DNA of 64,000 nt, from positions 24,545-88,544 of the forward strand of contig NZ_WTYM01000032.1 of NCBI RefSeq assembly GCF_009827435.1, given 5' to 3'. This stretch comes from Croceibacterium salegens. GTDB taxonomy: Bacteria > Pseudomonadota > Alphaproteobacteria > Sphingomonadales > Sphingomonadaceae. The first letter of the stretch is position 1, and each line of letters opens with the position of its first letter. The notes under the pieces are model-generated. The model was not told the DNA's origin, did no database searches, and worked only from the letters and a program-made list of their open reading frames with translations. The position numbers were made by a program, and so were the translations under genes. Below are positions 45,141 to 54,107 of the stretch, piece by piece.

Positions 45141-46221
45141 GCGCGGCGACAAGGTCGCCGAGCGCGCGCGGGACGAGCGCCAGCCCGGCGCCGTAGATCG
45201 GGAAGATCAGCGCCACCCAGTAGAAGTTGTCGATCCGCGCAAAAAGCGCGACCGCGGTGAGGATTCCGGCGAACCAGCACGTCGCGACCAGTCCGAGCCG
45301 TCCGCCGAGCGCGGCCCATCCGAGCAGTGGCAGCACGGCCAGCGGCGGACCCAGCCAGCCGGGCAGCGCCGACAGCAGGCTGACGAGGACGATCCCGTGC
45401 AGCGCGAGGTTGAGACCCTGGTGCGCGGTCCAGCCATCCGAGACGATGTCGGTCGGCAACTGGTGCGCGATCACCGCCTGGGCGTGGAAATACATGCCGA
45501 TGGCGAACACTGCGACCGCCGCGCCGACCGCCGCCGCCTCGCGCCAGCGCGCCTGGCTTACGGCGAGTGCGCCCCAAAGCAGAAAATAGGCCAGCGCCAG
45601 TTCGCGAATCGCCAGCCCGCAGCAGGCAAGCAGCAGCGAGGGCCACCAACGCTCGCGGCGATAGGTCGCCAGCGCAGCCGAGACGAACAGTCCCGCCATG
45701 ATTTCCGGGCTCAGCCCGACCTTCGGGATCAGCGCCACGGCCCCCATCGCCAGCGAAAACAGGCCGATGCCGATCTGCTCGGCACTCCTGACCTTGCCGC
45801 GCAGTCCGAAGTAGAGCCCCATCGCGGTCGTCGCCCAGAGCAGCGCAGCGATCACGCGCAGGCCGGCGAGGCCCAGGATGGTCGAGCTCCATGCCAGCGT
45901 CGGCGGACGCACCGTGACGAAGGGCTTGGTCGGGTATCTCGAATGGCGCTGCTCATCGAGCGCGACAACGTAGTAGCTCTCGCCGTTGCCCACGCGCCGG
46001 TAGATCGTCTCGTAGAGGTCGAAGTCGCGGCGCGCCCCGCTCTTCAGCTTCTTCTTGTTGCTGGCCTGCGCCTGCTTGCCATAGGTTTCCTCCGCAGAAA
46101 CGCTCCACACGCAGGCGACGACCGTCAGGGCGAGCAGCGCCGCCGCTGCAATCGCAGGCAGCCGGCGAAGCGGGCGATCGAGCCCTTCCCACCAGCCAAC
46201 GATGTCGGGCAACCGGATCAT
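45082..46221 (-). CDS. Polytopic membrane protein of unknown function (copy 1)
   Basis: A 379-residue protein with about ten membrane helices and a conserved periplasmic segment near the first helix (ETIYRRVGNGESYYVVALDEQRHSRYPTKPFVTVRPPTLAW). The neighbouring gene encodes a clear paralogue with LYDRV-GDPYYKAAVEEQRARNFPVRPAVAVRLPTLAF at the same place. The layout recalls GT-C glycosyltransferase-like proteins, but the family was not identified. ATG 46221 overlaps the upstream gene's stop (ATGA), so both are translated together. Confidence 0.72.
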   Translation of the reverse strand: MIRLPDIVGWWEGLDRPLRRLPAIAAAALLALTVVACVWSVSAEETYGKQAQASNKKKLKSGARRDFDLYETIYRRVGNGESYYVVALDEQRHSRYPTKPFVTVRPPTLAWSSTILGLAGLRVIAALLWATTAMGLYFGLRGKVRSAEQIGIGLFSLAMGAVALIPKVGLSPEIMAGLFVSAALATYRRERWWPSLLLACCGLAIRELALAYFLLWGALAVSQARWREAAAVGAAVAVFAIGMYFHAQAVIAHQLPTDIVSDGWTAHQGLNLALHGIVLVSLLSALPGWLGPPLAVLPLLGWAALGGRLGLVATCWFAGILTAVALFARIDNFYWVALIFPIYGAGLALVPRALGDLVAALRSFRGRRPDAAASGSTGH

Positions 46222-47306
46222 CTGGCGAAGGCGCGCCGCCACAGCGAGCCGAGCGTCAGCGGCAGGAACGCAAGGCCCGCGAACCAGACCGGCGTCACCA
46301 CCAGCGCCCAATAGAAGTTGTTGTCACGGCCCGCGATCATGAAGAACAGCCCATAGCCTGCGCACAGCAGGGTGCAGAAGGTGCCGAGCGGGCTTTTCCA
46401 CCCCGTCCATCCGACCAGCGGCAGCAGCGCCAGCGGAGCGGCGATGAGCGCCGGAAGGAACTGCAGCGGGCTGGTCTCGACCACGTTGCCGGTGAGCCCG
46501 CGCATCCCGCGCAGAGCGAGCCAGCCATCGGACGGCCGGTCTCCCGGCAGGAGCAGCGGATCGACCTTTGAGAAATGCCACGCCATGTAGCCGAGGAAGG
46601 CCAGCACCAGCGCTCCCCACGCTCCGGCCTCGCGCCAGTCGCGGCGCCATGCGGCCATTGCGCCGAGCAGCAGGACGAAAGGCAGCACATGCTCGCGGAT
46701 CGCCAGCGCCCCCCCGGCGGCAAGCAGGGCCCAGCCCCACTTGCCCGGCCGGTGCACGCCGATCGCCAGCGCCACCAGCAGCCCGGCCCAGACCTCATGC
46801 AGCACGAGGTATTTGGGGTTGAGGCCCGAAGCCATGCCGATGATCAGGCAGGCGACGCCGATGACCTTGCGCGGATCGCCTCCCGGCTCCGCCGCCAGCC
46901 GCACGTACCAGGTGGCCGCGGCGATCACCGCGAGCAGCAGGATCACCCCTTCGGCCTCGCCGCCCATGAGCCCGGTCAGGAACGCGAGCGTCGGCAGCCG
47001 CACGGCGACGGCAGGCCGCACCGGGAAGTTGCGCGCGCGCTGCTCCTCGACCGCGGCCTTGTAGTAGGGATCGCCGGCCACGACGCGCTCCGAAACCCGG
47101 TCGTAGAGTGCAAGGTCGGTGTCGCGCTTGGCAGTAACTGCTGATGCCGTGCGATTCGCGCCATTGACCGGCGTCTGCGGCAGCGGCAGGGGGGCGGAGA
47201 GGAACGCCCACAGCAACAGCACGACGATTGCCGCCAGCGCCGCACGGGCTGCGCCGCGCGGCCAGTGCGCGAAACGGTGCCACTGCGGCGTTCCCCCCGG
47301 CTCCAT
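46218..47306 (-). CDS. Polytopic membrane protein of unknown function (copy 2)
   Basis: A 362-residue paralogue of the following gene, with an N-terminal helix (about 25-42), the loop DLALYDRVSERVVAGDPYYKAAVEEQRARNFPVRPA and about nine further helices. Near the C-terminus DNNFYWALVVTPVWFAGLAF mirrors DNFYWVALIFPIYGAGLAL in copy 1. The start at 47306 directly follows the ubiB stop by one base. No catalytic motif is certain. A role in lipid-linked sugar transfer or in envelope modification would fit the topology but is not shown. Confidence 0.72.
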   Translation of the reverse strand: MEPGGTPQWHRFAHWPRGAARAALAAIVVLLLWAFLSAPLPLPQTPVNGANRTASAVTAKRDTDLALYDRVSERVVAGDPYYKAAVEEQRARNFPVRPAVAVRLPTLAFLTGLMGGEAEGVILLLAVIAAATWYVRLAAEPGGDPRKVIGVACLIIGMASGLNPKYLVLHEVWAGLLVALAIGVHRPGKWGWALLAAGGALAIREHVLPFVLLLGAMAAWRRDWREAGAWGALVLAFLGYMAWHFSKVDPLLLPGDRPSDGWLALRGMRGLTGNVVETSPLQFLPALIAAPLALLPLVGWTGWKSPLGTFCTLLCAGYGLFFMIAGRDNNFYWALVVTPVWFAGLAFLPLTLGSLWRRAFAR

Positions 47307-47307
47307 G

Positions 47308-48870
47308 CTATCCCAGCCAACCCGCCACGCTGGCGATCCACACCAGCACCCCGCCGGCAATCGCCGCGCCGAGGTACCCTAGCCAGCGGCGGCCCATACC
47401 CGGCCGGCGTTCCCACACCAGCTCGATCTCGGGCAGCGGCGGCGGTTCGGGCGCACCGCCCTTGGGCGGGAACTGATCCTCCAGCCGGCGCACCAGCGCG
47501 GGCAGGCGCAGCAGCGTGTGGAAGTCCTCGCGAATCCGGTCGGCCAGCGCCGCCTCCGGGCCAAGCTCGTCGCGGATCCAGCTCTTTACATAGGGCGCGG
47601 AAACGTCCCACATGTTGATCTGCGGGTGGAGCTGGGTGGCAATGCCCTCGACCATGACCATGGTCTTCTGCAGCAGCAGCAGGTGCGGCTGGGTCTGCAT
47701 GTCGAAGTCGCGGGTGATGGCGAAGAGTCCGTCGAGCATCTGCCCGACCGAAAGCTCGCTCACCGGCTTGCCGCGCATCGGTTCGCCGACCGCACGCAAG
47801 GCCGTCGCGAACTCGTCGACCGAGTGGTAGCTCGGCACGTACTGCGCCTCGAAATGAATTTCGGCGACGCGGCGGTAATTGCCGGTGGTCAGCCCGTAGA
47901 GGATCTCCGCGAGCCACTGCCGGGCCCGCCGGTCGATCCGCCCCATGATGCCGAAGTCGATGGCGACGATGGTTCCGTCGGGACGCACGAACAGGTTCCC
48001 CTGGTGCATGTCGGCGTGGAAGAATCCGGCGCTGATCGCCTGTGTGAGGAAGGCGAGGACGAGGCGCCGGGCGAGCGACGGCAGGTCGTGCCCGGCGGCC
48101 TTGAGCGCCTCGACGTCGGAAATCTTGATCCCGTCGATCCACTCGATGGTCATTACCCGGCCGTTGGTCCGGTCCCAGTCGATCGAGGGGATGCAGTACC
48201 CCTCGAAGCCCTTCATGCCTTCGGCCAGTTCGGAAGCCGAGGCAGCCTCGCGGCGCAGGTCGAGCTCGCGATTGGTCCAGCGCTTGAAGTTGGCGATGGT
48301 CAGCGCCGGGCGCAGCCGGCGGGCCTCGCCGCCCAGTTCCTCGAGATGCGCCGCAGCCCATTCGTAGGTTGCGATGTCCTTCGCCAGCCGCTCGCGGATG
48401 CCCGGGCGGAGGACCTTGACCGCCACGTCCCGGCCTTCGGTCGTCGTCGCCCGGTGGACTTGCGCGATCGAGGCCGAGCCTACCGGGACCGGGTCGATAT
48501 GGCTGAACAGGGTGGCGACAGGCGCGTCGAAACTGCGCGCGATCTCGGCCTCGATCGCCGCGAAGGGGACCGGCGGCAGGCTGTCCTGCAGGCTCAGGAG
48601 ATTGCGCGCCGCGTCCTCGCCCACAAGGTCGGGCCGTGTGGCGAGCGACTGGCCCAGCTTGATCGCCGCGGGGCCGATCTTCTGGAACGCGGCGGCGTAG
48701 TCCGGTTCACCCGACTTGCCCGTCAGAGAAAGCCAGCGCGCCGCTTTGGCCATGCGCTTGACTGGCACGGGCGTGTTGGGATCGACTTCAATCCCAACGA
48801 GCGCACGATGGCGCGCGGCAGTAACGCCCCACCAGAAAAGGCGCCAGATATGGGTCGCCGGACGGGTCAC
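47308..48870 (-). CDS. ubiB: Ubiquinone biosynthesis kinase-like protein UbiB
   Basis: A 520-residue ADCK/UbiB-family atypical kinase needed for ubiquinone synthesis. The family-specific KxGQ motif is in IGPAAIKLGQSLATRPDL. The A-rich loop is VPVGSASIAQVHRATT, and the ATP-binding Lys is in DVAVKVLRPGI. The catalytic HADMHQGNLFVRPDG and metal-binding AIDFGIMGRID follow. A C-terminal pair of hydrophobic stretches (WLGYLGAAIAGGVLVWIASVAGWLG) anchors it in the membrane. It follows ubiE by four bases. Confidence 0.97.
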   Translation of the reverse strand: MTRPATHIWRLFWWGVTAARHRALVGIEVDPNTPVPVKRMAKAARWLSLTGKSGEPDYAAAFQKIGPAAIKLGQSLATRPDLVGEDAARNLLSLQDSLPPVPFAAIEAEIARSFDAPVATLFSHIDPVPVGSASIAQVHRATTTEGRDVAVKVLRPGIRERLAKDIATYEWAAAHLEELGGEARRLRPALTIANFKRWTNRELDLRREAASASELAEGMKGFEGYCIPSIDWDRTNGRVMTIEWIDGIKISDVEALKAAGHDLPSLARRLVLAFLTQAISAGFFHADMHQGNLFVRPDGTIVAIDFGIMGRIDRRARQWLAEILYGLTTGNYRRVAEIHFEAQYVPSYHSVDEFATALRAVGEPMRGKPVSELSVGQMLDGLFAITRDFDMQTQPHLLLLQKTMVMVEGIATQLHPQINMWDVSAPYVKSWIRDELGPEAALADRIREDFHTLLRLPALVRRLEDQFPPKGGAPEPPPLPEIELVWERRPGMGRRWLGYLGAAIAGGVLVWIASVAGWLG

Positions 48871-48874
48871 CGTG

Positions 48875-49606
48875 TCAGATTTTCCACCCCGAGTGGATCG
48901 CCACCAGCCCGCCCAGGATCGGCTCGACCTTCGTGCGGGCGAACCCGGCCTCGCGGATCATCCGCTCGAATTCGGGCATCGGCGGGAAGCGGCGGATCGA
49001 TTCGATCAGGTAACGGTAGCTGTCGGCATCGCCGGCGATGGCCTTGCCGAGCTGCGGCACAAGCTTGTGCGAATAGAAGTCGTAGACTTCCTTGAACCCC
49101 GGCCACTCGGTGGTCGAGAACTCGAGGCAGAAGAACCGCCCGCCGTATTTGAGCACGCGGTATGCCTCGGCCAGCGCCTTGTCGATGTGGGTCACGTTCC
49201 TGATGCCGAAGGCGATGGTGTAGGCATCGAACATGCGCGGGCCATAGGTCAGCGCCTCGGCGTTCTGGTTCGACCAGACCAGCCCGTCGATCCCGCGGTC
49301 CATCGCCCGCTCAACCCCGACGTCGAGCATCTCCTGGTTGATGTCGGCGACGGTGACTTCGGCCCCGCGCGCCGCCATGCGGAAGGCGATGTCGCCGGTG
49401 CCGCCGGCCATGTCGAGGATCGCCTCGCCCGGTTGCGGCTTTACCCGGCGCACGAACTGGTCCTTCCACAGCCGGTGCATCCCGCCCGACATGGCATCGT
49501 TCATCACGTCGTACCTGGCGGCAACGCCGGAGAACACCGCGCCCACGCGGCGGGTCTTCTCCTGCGGATCGACCTCTTCGTAGCCGAAGGAAACGGTTTC
49601 GCTCAT
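48875..49606 (-). CDS. ubiE: Ubiquinone/menaquinone methyltransferase UbiE
   Basis: A 243-residue SAM-dependent C-methyltransferase of quinone biosynthesis. FGYEEVDPQEKTRRVGAVFSGVAARYDVMNDAMSGGMHRLWK is the UbiE signature, followed by SAM motif I AILDMAGGTGDIAFRMA and the later YTIAFGIRNVTHIDKALAEAYRVLKYGGRFFCLEFS. Its start overlaps the upstream EamA gene's stop by four bases, and ubiB follows. Confidence 0.98.
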   Translation of the reverse strand: MSETVSFGYEEVDPQEKTRRVGAVFSGVAARYDVMNDAMSGGMHRLWKDQFVRRVKPQPGEAILDMAGGTGDIAFRMAARGAEVTVADINQEMLDVGVERAMDRGIDGLVWSNQNAEALTYGPRMFDAYTIAFGIRNVTHIDKALAEAYRVLKYGGRFFCLEFSTTEWPGFKEVYDFYSHKLVPQLGKAIAGDADSYRYLIESIRRFPPMPEFERMIREAGFARTKVEPILGGLVAIHSGWKI

Positions 49607-50547
49607 GCGCTTTCCCCTAGCGGCGGCGTGCCGCCAGCGCCAGCACCGGCTTGCCGCCGCATCGCCATCACCGACAAGGCAATTCCGGCCAGGATCATCG
49701 CCATGCCCGCGAAATGGTAACTGTGGAGCTTCTCGCCGAGCAGGGCGGCTGAGAGCAGCGCGCCAAAGATCGGCATCAGCGTGATCGCCAGCCCTGCGCG
49801 GGCAGCACCGACCACCTGCGTCGCATGGTTGAACATGAAATAGGCGACGATGGAGGGCAGGACGCAGACATAGGCGAAGGCGGCAAGCACGCCCGGCCCC
49901 CAGACGATGCGGTCACCCGAAAGCCAGTCCCGGGCCGCAAACGGCGCCAGCACGACGGCGCCGACGATGAAAGTCGCGGCAACGAAGCTGATCGGCGAAA
50001 TCTTCGGGCGCAGGCGCAGCAGCACGGTGTAGAGCGCCCAGACCACGACGCTGGCCAGCACCAGCAGGTCGCCCAAGCCAAAATGCAGCGTCAGCGCGCG
50101 CGCCGGGTCGCCCTCGAACACGATCGCGGCCACGCCCACGATCGAGGCCGCGACTCCGATATTCTGCACCAGCGGGCTGCGCACGGCGAAGAACAACCGG
50201 TCGAGCACCACCACCACCGCCGGAACCGCGGCCTGCAGCAGCAGGGCATTGGTGGCGGTCGTGTAGCGCAAGCCCGAATAGAGCAGCGAATTGAACGCAG
50301 CGACCCCGAGCAGGCCGAGCAGGAGCACCGGCATCCAGTTCTGCCTGATCGTCGGCCAGTCGCGCCGCAGCGAGCGCCAGGCGAGCGGCAGGACGATCAG
50401 CGATGCGCCCGCCCAGCGCACCCACGCCAGCGTCAGCGGCGGCACGTCGAGACGCACGGCGCGCCCGACGATCGAATTGCCCGCCCACAGGACCATGACA
50501 ACACCGAGCAGGGCGAAAGCTCGGTACTGGCGGCCGGCATCTTGCAT
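49603..50547 (-). CDS. EamA/DMT-family transporter
   Basis: A 314-residue protein of ten predicted helices forming two EamA repeats (about 10-140; 155-290). GNSIVGRAVRLDVPPLTLAWVRW and YTTATNALLLQAAVPAVVVVLDRLFF in repeat 1 correspond to LPSIVAYFMFNHATQVVGAARAGLAITLMPIFGALLSAALLGEKL in repeat 2. The substrate is unknown. It overlaps ubiE in an ATGA, so it heads the ubiE-ubiB unit; its presence between mutM and ubiE is an addition to the usual block. Confidence 0.9.
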   Translation of the reverse strand: MQDAGRQYRAFALLGVVMVLWAGNSIVGRAVRLDVPPLTLAWVRWAGASLIVLPLAWRSLRRDWPTIRQNWMPVLLLGLLGVAAFNSLLYSGLRYTTATNALLLQAAVPAVVVVLDRLFFAVRSPLVQNIGVAASIVGVAAIVFEGDPARALTLHFGLGDLLVLASVVVWALYTVLLRLRPKISPISFVAATFIVGAVVLAPFAARDWLSGDRIVWGPGVLAAFAYVCVLPSIVAYFMFNHATQVVGAARAGLAITLMPIFGALLSAALLGEKLHSYHFAGMAMILAGIALSVMAMRRQAGAGAGGTPPLGESA

Positions 50548-50621
50548 CGCGCGTGCCCCTAGCCGCGCCCGCTGCGCTTGGCGATGACAGAATCGTCAGG
50601 CCCGGCTAACGCACCCGCGCC

Positions 50622-51437
50622 ATGCCCGAACTGCCCGAAGTCGAAACCACCGTGCGCGGCCTCGCCCGCTTCCTCGACGGCGAGCGGCTCGAGTCGGTGA
50701 TCCTTAACCGCCCCGACATGCGCTTCCCCTTCCCGACCGGTTTCGTCCAGGCGTTGAGCGGCGCCAGGGTCACCGGCCTCTCGCGCCGCGCCAAGTATGG
50801 CCTCGTCCACACCGACCGCGAAAGCACCATGGTGTTCCACCTCGGAATGAGCGGGCGCTGGCGGATAGATCCCGAGACGCCCGACAGGCACGACCATCTC
50901 ATCCTCGCCACCGCCGGGCACAGCTTCGCGCTGTGCGATCCGCGGCGCTTCGGTTTCGTCGATCTTGTCCCGACCTTGGCGCTGAAAGCCTGGCCTGCCT
51001 TCGCCGCGATGGGGCCCGAACCGCTCGGCCCCGACCTGACCCCGCGGCACCTCAAGGCGGCGCTTGCCGGACGCAAGGCTGCGATCAAGCTCATGCTGCT
51101 CGACCAGCGTGTGGTCGCCGGGCTCGGCAACATCTACGTCTGCGAGGCGCTGTGGCGCGCCGGGATCGACCCGCGCAAGGCCGCCGGGCGCGTTTCGCTG
51201 GCGGCGCTCGAACGACTCGTCCCGGCGATACGCGGCGTGCTCGACGAGGCGATCGAGGCCGGCGGATCGACCTTGCGCGACTATGCGCGCCCCGATGGCC
51301 AACTCGGCTACTTTTCGAAGCGATTCGACGTCTACGACCGAGAAGGCGAAACCTGCCGGCGCGCGGATGAGGGGACGATAAGCCGCCTCGTACAAGGCGG
51401 ACGCTCGACCTGGTTTTGTCCCCGCTGCCAGCGATGA
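50622..51437 (+). CDS. mutM: Formamidopyrimidine-DNA glycosylase
   Basis: A 271-residue Fpg/MutM enzyme of base-excision repair that removes 8-oxoguanine and formamidopyrimidines and nicks the strand. The N-terminal PELPEVETTVRGL supplies Pro2 (Schiff base) and Glu3. The helix-two-turn-helix region is KLMLLDQRVVAGLGNIYVCEALWRAGI, and the C-terminal zinc finger is TCRRADEGTISRLVQGGRSTWFCPRCQR, with an unusual first pair in which only one Cys precedes the loop. The strand is opposite to ubiE-ubiB, as is usual in this order. Confidence 0.95.
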   Translation: MPELPEVETTVRGLARFLDGERLESVILNRPDMRFPFPTGFVQALSGARVTGLSRRAKYGLVHTDRESTMVFHLGMSGRWRIDPETPDRHDHLILATAGHSFALCDPRRFGFVDLVPTLALKAWPAFAAMGPEPLGPDLTPRHLKAALAGRKAAIKLMLLDQRVVAGLGNIYVCEALWRAGIDPRKAAGRVSLAALERLVPAIRGVLDEAIEAGGSTLRDYARPDGQLGYFSKRFDVYDREGETCRRADEGTISRLVQGGRSTWFCPRCQR

Positions 51438-51508
51438 TGCATATTTAGCAATCCAAAAATGCGTATCATAGTGGCGGTCATCGGCAACGGAGCTGAACAG
51501 GGCCTGGG

Positions 51509-51685
51509 ATGAGTGAAGACGGTGACGGGCAAACCAGCCGACGCAGGAGAAGGAGCAAGGCGCAGGGGCAGGGAAATCCGCAACGCAAGAAACTGTCGCG
51601 GAGGATCGAAAACCTGCTTTGGTTTCTCGGGGCCATGGCCATCGTCGTGCCGATCCTGATAGGTATCCTGGGGGCAACGAACTGA
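51509..51685 (+). CDS. Small single-pass membrane protein (58 aa)
   Basis: A 58-codon frame between mutM and rpsT, too short for routine gene calling. The translation has a soluble, highly basic N-terminus (a run of five Arg at residues 11-15, then KAQGQGNPQRKK), followed by one helix, WFLGAMAIVVPILIGILGA, and a stop. An inside-positive single-pass topology is clear. No family is recognised, and the ribosome binding site is weak (AACAGGG). The remainder of this 402-base gap carries only the rpsT leader. A real small membrane protein is the favoured reading. Confidence 0.5.
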   Translation: MSEDGDGQTSRRRRRSKAQGQGNPQRKKLSRRIENLLWFLGAMAIVVPILIGILGATN

Positions 51686-51724
51686 TCGCCGGTCGCGCCT
51701 GCGTCGCCGCAGGCCGCGAATGAG

Positions 51725-51753
51725 TTGACGATTCGTCGGAGCGCCGCTAAGGG
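51725..51753 (+). promoter_or_regulatory. Possible rpsT promoter
   Basis: TTGACG at 51725-51730 is followed after 17 bases by TAAGGG, about 88 bases before the rpsT ATG. The -35 match is good and the -10 weak, and no other candidate in the leader is better. Confidence 0.25.
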
Positions 51754-51840
51754 CGCCGCTTTCCGGCGGTAGACCGCCGTTCAAAACACCTGGAAGATAG
51801 ACATTCCGGCCGCACGGGGCGGCCCGAGACAAGGATAGAC

Positions 51841-52101
51841 ATGGCCAATACGCCGCAAGCCAAGAAGCGCATTCGTCGCAACGACCGCCGCGCCGAAATC
51901 AACGGAGCCCGCATCAGCCGCATCCGTTCGTTCGTGAAGAAGGTCGAGACCGCGATCGCCGGCGGCGACAAGACTGCTGCTGCCGCGGCGCTCAAGGACG
52001 CCCAGCCGGAACTGGCGCGCGGCGTCGCTCGCGGTGTGCTCCACAAGAACACCGCATCGCGCAAGATGAGCCGACTCAGCAAGCGAGTCGCGGGCATGTG
52101 A
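51841..52101 (+). CDS. rpsT: 30S ribosomal protein S20
   Basis: An 86-residue basic, helical primary 16S rRNA-binding protein. [36 protein letters not shown] and the C-terminal [19 protein letters not shown] are typical of S20. AAGGATAG lies before the ATG. An intrinsic terminator follows, and dnaA is the next gene on the strand, a neighbourhood seen in many alphaproteobacteria. Confidence 0.98.
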   Translation: MANTPQAKKRIRRNDRRAEINGARISRIRSFVKKVETAIAGGDKTAAAAALKDAQPELARGVARGVLHKNTASRKMSRLSKRVAGM

Positions 52102-52144
52102 GTCGCGCCTTCGCATTTTTTGCGGAGGAACGAAATCGGAACGG

Positions 52145-52173
52145 GGCCGGTGCGAAAGCGCCGGCCTTTTTTT
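52145..52173 (+). terminator. Intrinsic terminator of rpsT
   Basis: GGCCGGTGC / GCGCCGGCC pair around a GAAA tetraloop (one mismatch), followed by seven T. It lies about 45 bases after the rpsT stop. Confidence 0.92.
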
Positions 52174-52599
52174 GCACCTGCGAAGTGCTCACCGGATGAT
52201 GTAACAGAAATGTAGGAAAACCCGCGATTCGCGGGCTGGATTTTGCCAACTCGTTGATATTGTGCAATTTCTACGGAAGCCTGCGGGTTAGCGCACTGTC
52301 AAGATGCAAAAATTTTCTTTTTTTCCCCCTGCACCTCTTGCCCATCGGTCGATGTCGTTTTTAAGACAGGGCATCAGGTCGGACGAGTCTTCTGTCACGG
52401 CCATTACATCGAGACGACGATACGTGCGCGCCGGACCATTGGGGACGACTCCGGCGGGGGGCGCAGCTTTGCCGACGCACAGTATCGTCAGAGGGGGTTT
52501 TAAGACGATGCTCTTCGTAATGAGGTGGGTTCGATGATTCGAAGAAGCGCGCAAGCGGGTCGTATCGGGGTGTCAGGCGAAAAGAGGGTTGAGGGAAGC
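52174..52599. other. AT-richer leader region upstream of dnaA
   Basis: About 425 bases between the rpsT terminator and the preferred dnaA start. It includes a perfect hairpin CCCGCG-ATT-CGCGGG at 52221-52235 with A-runs on its left, an A/T-rich patch near 52300-52325, and two GAGG-type ribosome binding sites for alternative dnaA starts. No TTATCCACA-like DnaA box was found, and no additional gene is supported. Confidence 0.4.
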
Positions 52600-54009
52600 A
52601 TGGAAGACCAGGAAGCGTTAGACCTGGCCGCCGATTGGGCGGACATCTCTCAGGGCTTGCGCAAAGACCTTGGTCACCAGCTGCACAGCCAGTGGATCAA
52701 GCCGATCCAGCTGGGCACGTTCTGCAAGGATTCGGGCACGCTGAACCTGTTCCTGCCGACCGAATTCTCAGCCAACTGGGTGCAGGACCGGTTCCATGAC
52801 CGGCTCTCGCTCGCTTGGAAGATCGCCCGTAGCGAAGTGCGTCAGGTCAAGATCCAGGTCCACCCGGGCCGCCGCAAGCTGGCCGACATCGACCTGCGCG
52901 GCGACGACGGCTTCGGCCGCCGCGCGGCCAACGATGCCGTCCCCGGCATGGCCATGGCCTCGATCGGCGAGCACGGTTTCACCAGCTCGGTCGGGCTCGA
53001 CCCATCGCTGACTTTCGCCGCCTTCGTCACCGGCACCACCAACGTGCTTGCGTTCAACGCCGCAGAGCGGATGTCGAAGGTCGAGCAGCCGCAGTTCAGC
53101 CCGCTCTACCTCAAGGCTGCCACCGGCCAGGGCAAGACGCACCTGCTGCACGCCATCGGCCACAGCTACCTGCAGGCGCACCCGCGGGCGCGCATCTTCT
53201 ACTGCAGCGCCGAACGCTTCATGATCGAGTTCGTCCAGGCGCTGCGCCAGAACGAGATGATGGAGTTCAAGGCCCGCTTGCGCGCCTTCGACCTGCTGCT
53301 GGTGGACGACATCCAGTTCATCATCGGCAAGGCCGCCGCGCAGGAGGAACTGCTCTACACGATCGACGCGCTGCTCGCCGAAGGCAAGCGGCTGGTCTTC
53401 GCCGCCGATCGCGCGCCGCAGGCGCTCGACGGCGTGGAACCGCGCCTGCTGAGCCGCCTGTCGATGGGCCTCGTCGCCGACATCCAGCCGGCCGATATCG
53501 AGTTGCGTCGTTCGATCCTCGAATCGAAGCTCGCCCGTTTTGCACCGCTCTCGGTGCCGGGCGACGTGATCGAGTTCCTTGCACGGACCATCAACCGCAA
53601 CGTGCGCGAGCTGGTCGGCGGGCTCAACAAGCTGATCGCCTATGCCCAGCTGACCGGGCAGGAAGTCTCGCTGCAGCTGGCCGAGGAACAGCTCACCGAT
53701 ATCCTGTCGGCCAACCGCAAGCGCATCACCATCGACGAGATCCAACGCACCGTCTGCCAGTTTTACCGGGTCGACCGCTCGGAGATGAGCAGCAAACGCC
53801 GCGCCCGCGCCGTGGTTCGCCCGCGTCAGGTGGCGATGTACCTCTCGAAAGTGCTGACCCCGCGCAGCTACCCGGAGATCGGGCGCAAGTTCGGCGGTCG
53901 CGACCACTCGACGGTGATCCACGCGGTGCGGCTGATCGAGGACCTGCGCAAGCGCGACGCCGACATGGACGGCGACGTGCGCAGCTTGCTGCGCCAGCTG
54001 GAAAGCTGA
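52600..54009 (+). CDS. dnaA: Chromosomal replication initiator DnaA
   Basis: A 469-residue initiator that binds and opens oriC. Domain I runs from DLAADWADISQGLRKDLGHQLHSQWIKPIQLG. The AAA+ core has Walker A ATGQGKTHLLHAIG, Walker B LLLVDDIQF and EPRLLSRLSMGLVADI (arginine-finger region). Domain IV has the DNA-binding signature VAMYLSKVLTPRSYPEIGRKFGGRDHSTVIHAVR. The start is ambiguous: ATG 52600 (GAGGGAA upstream) begins just before domain I, while ATG 52534 (GAGGTG upstream) would add 22 basic residues. Confidence 0.96.
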   Translation: MEDQEALDLAADWADISQGLRKDLGHQLHSQWIKPIQLGTFCKDSGTLNLFLPTEFSANWVQDRFHDRLSLAWKIARSEVRQVKIQVHPGRRKLADIDLRGDDGFGRRAANDAVPGMAMASIGEHGFTSSVGLDPSLTFAAFVTGTTNVLAFNAAERMSKVEQPQFSPLYLKAATGQGKTHLLHAIGHSYLQAHPRARIFYCSAERFMIEFVQALRQNEMMEFKARLRAFDLLLVDDIQFIIGKAAAQEELLYTIDALLAEGKRLVFAADRAPQALDGVEPRLLSRLSMGLVADIQPADIELRRSILESKLARFAPLSVPGDVIEFLARTINRNVRELVGGLNKLIAYAQLTGQEVSLQLAEEQLTDILSANRKRITIDEIQRTVCQFYRVDRSEMSSKRRARAVVRPRQVAMYLSKVLTPRSYPEIGRKFGGRDHSTVIHAVRLIEDLRKRDADMDGDVRSLLRQLES

Positions 54010-54107
54010 GGGTTAATTCCCACACAATCTGCACAGGGCCTGCCGGACATATCCGGCGGGTCCTGAACAGCCTTTTGCACAAGGCCCGGGCAGCCTAGGG
54101 AGGCGCA

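Noticed and set aside
54037..54063. Terminator after dnaA
   Set aside because: A GGCCTGCCGG/CCGGCGGGTCC hairpin exists but no T-tract follows directly, so it is not called as an intrinsic terminator.
52102..54107. Possible oriC near dnaA
   Set aside because: No cluster of DnaA boxes (TTATCCACA-like) or clear AT-rich unwinding element was found upstream or downstream of dnaA; alphaproteobacterial origins often lie elsewhere.
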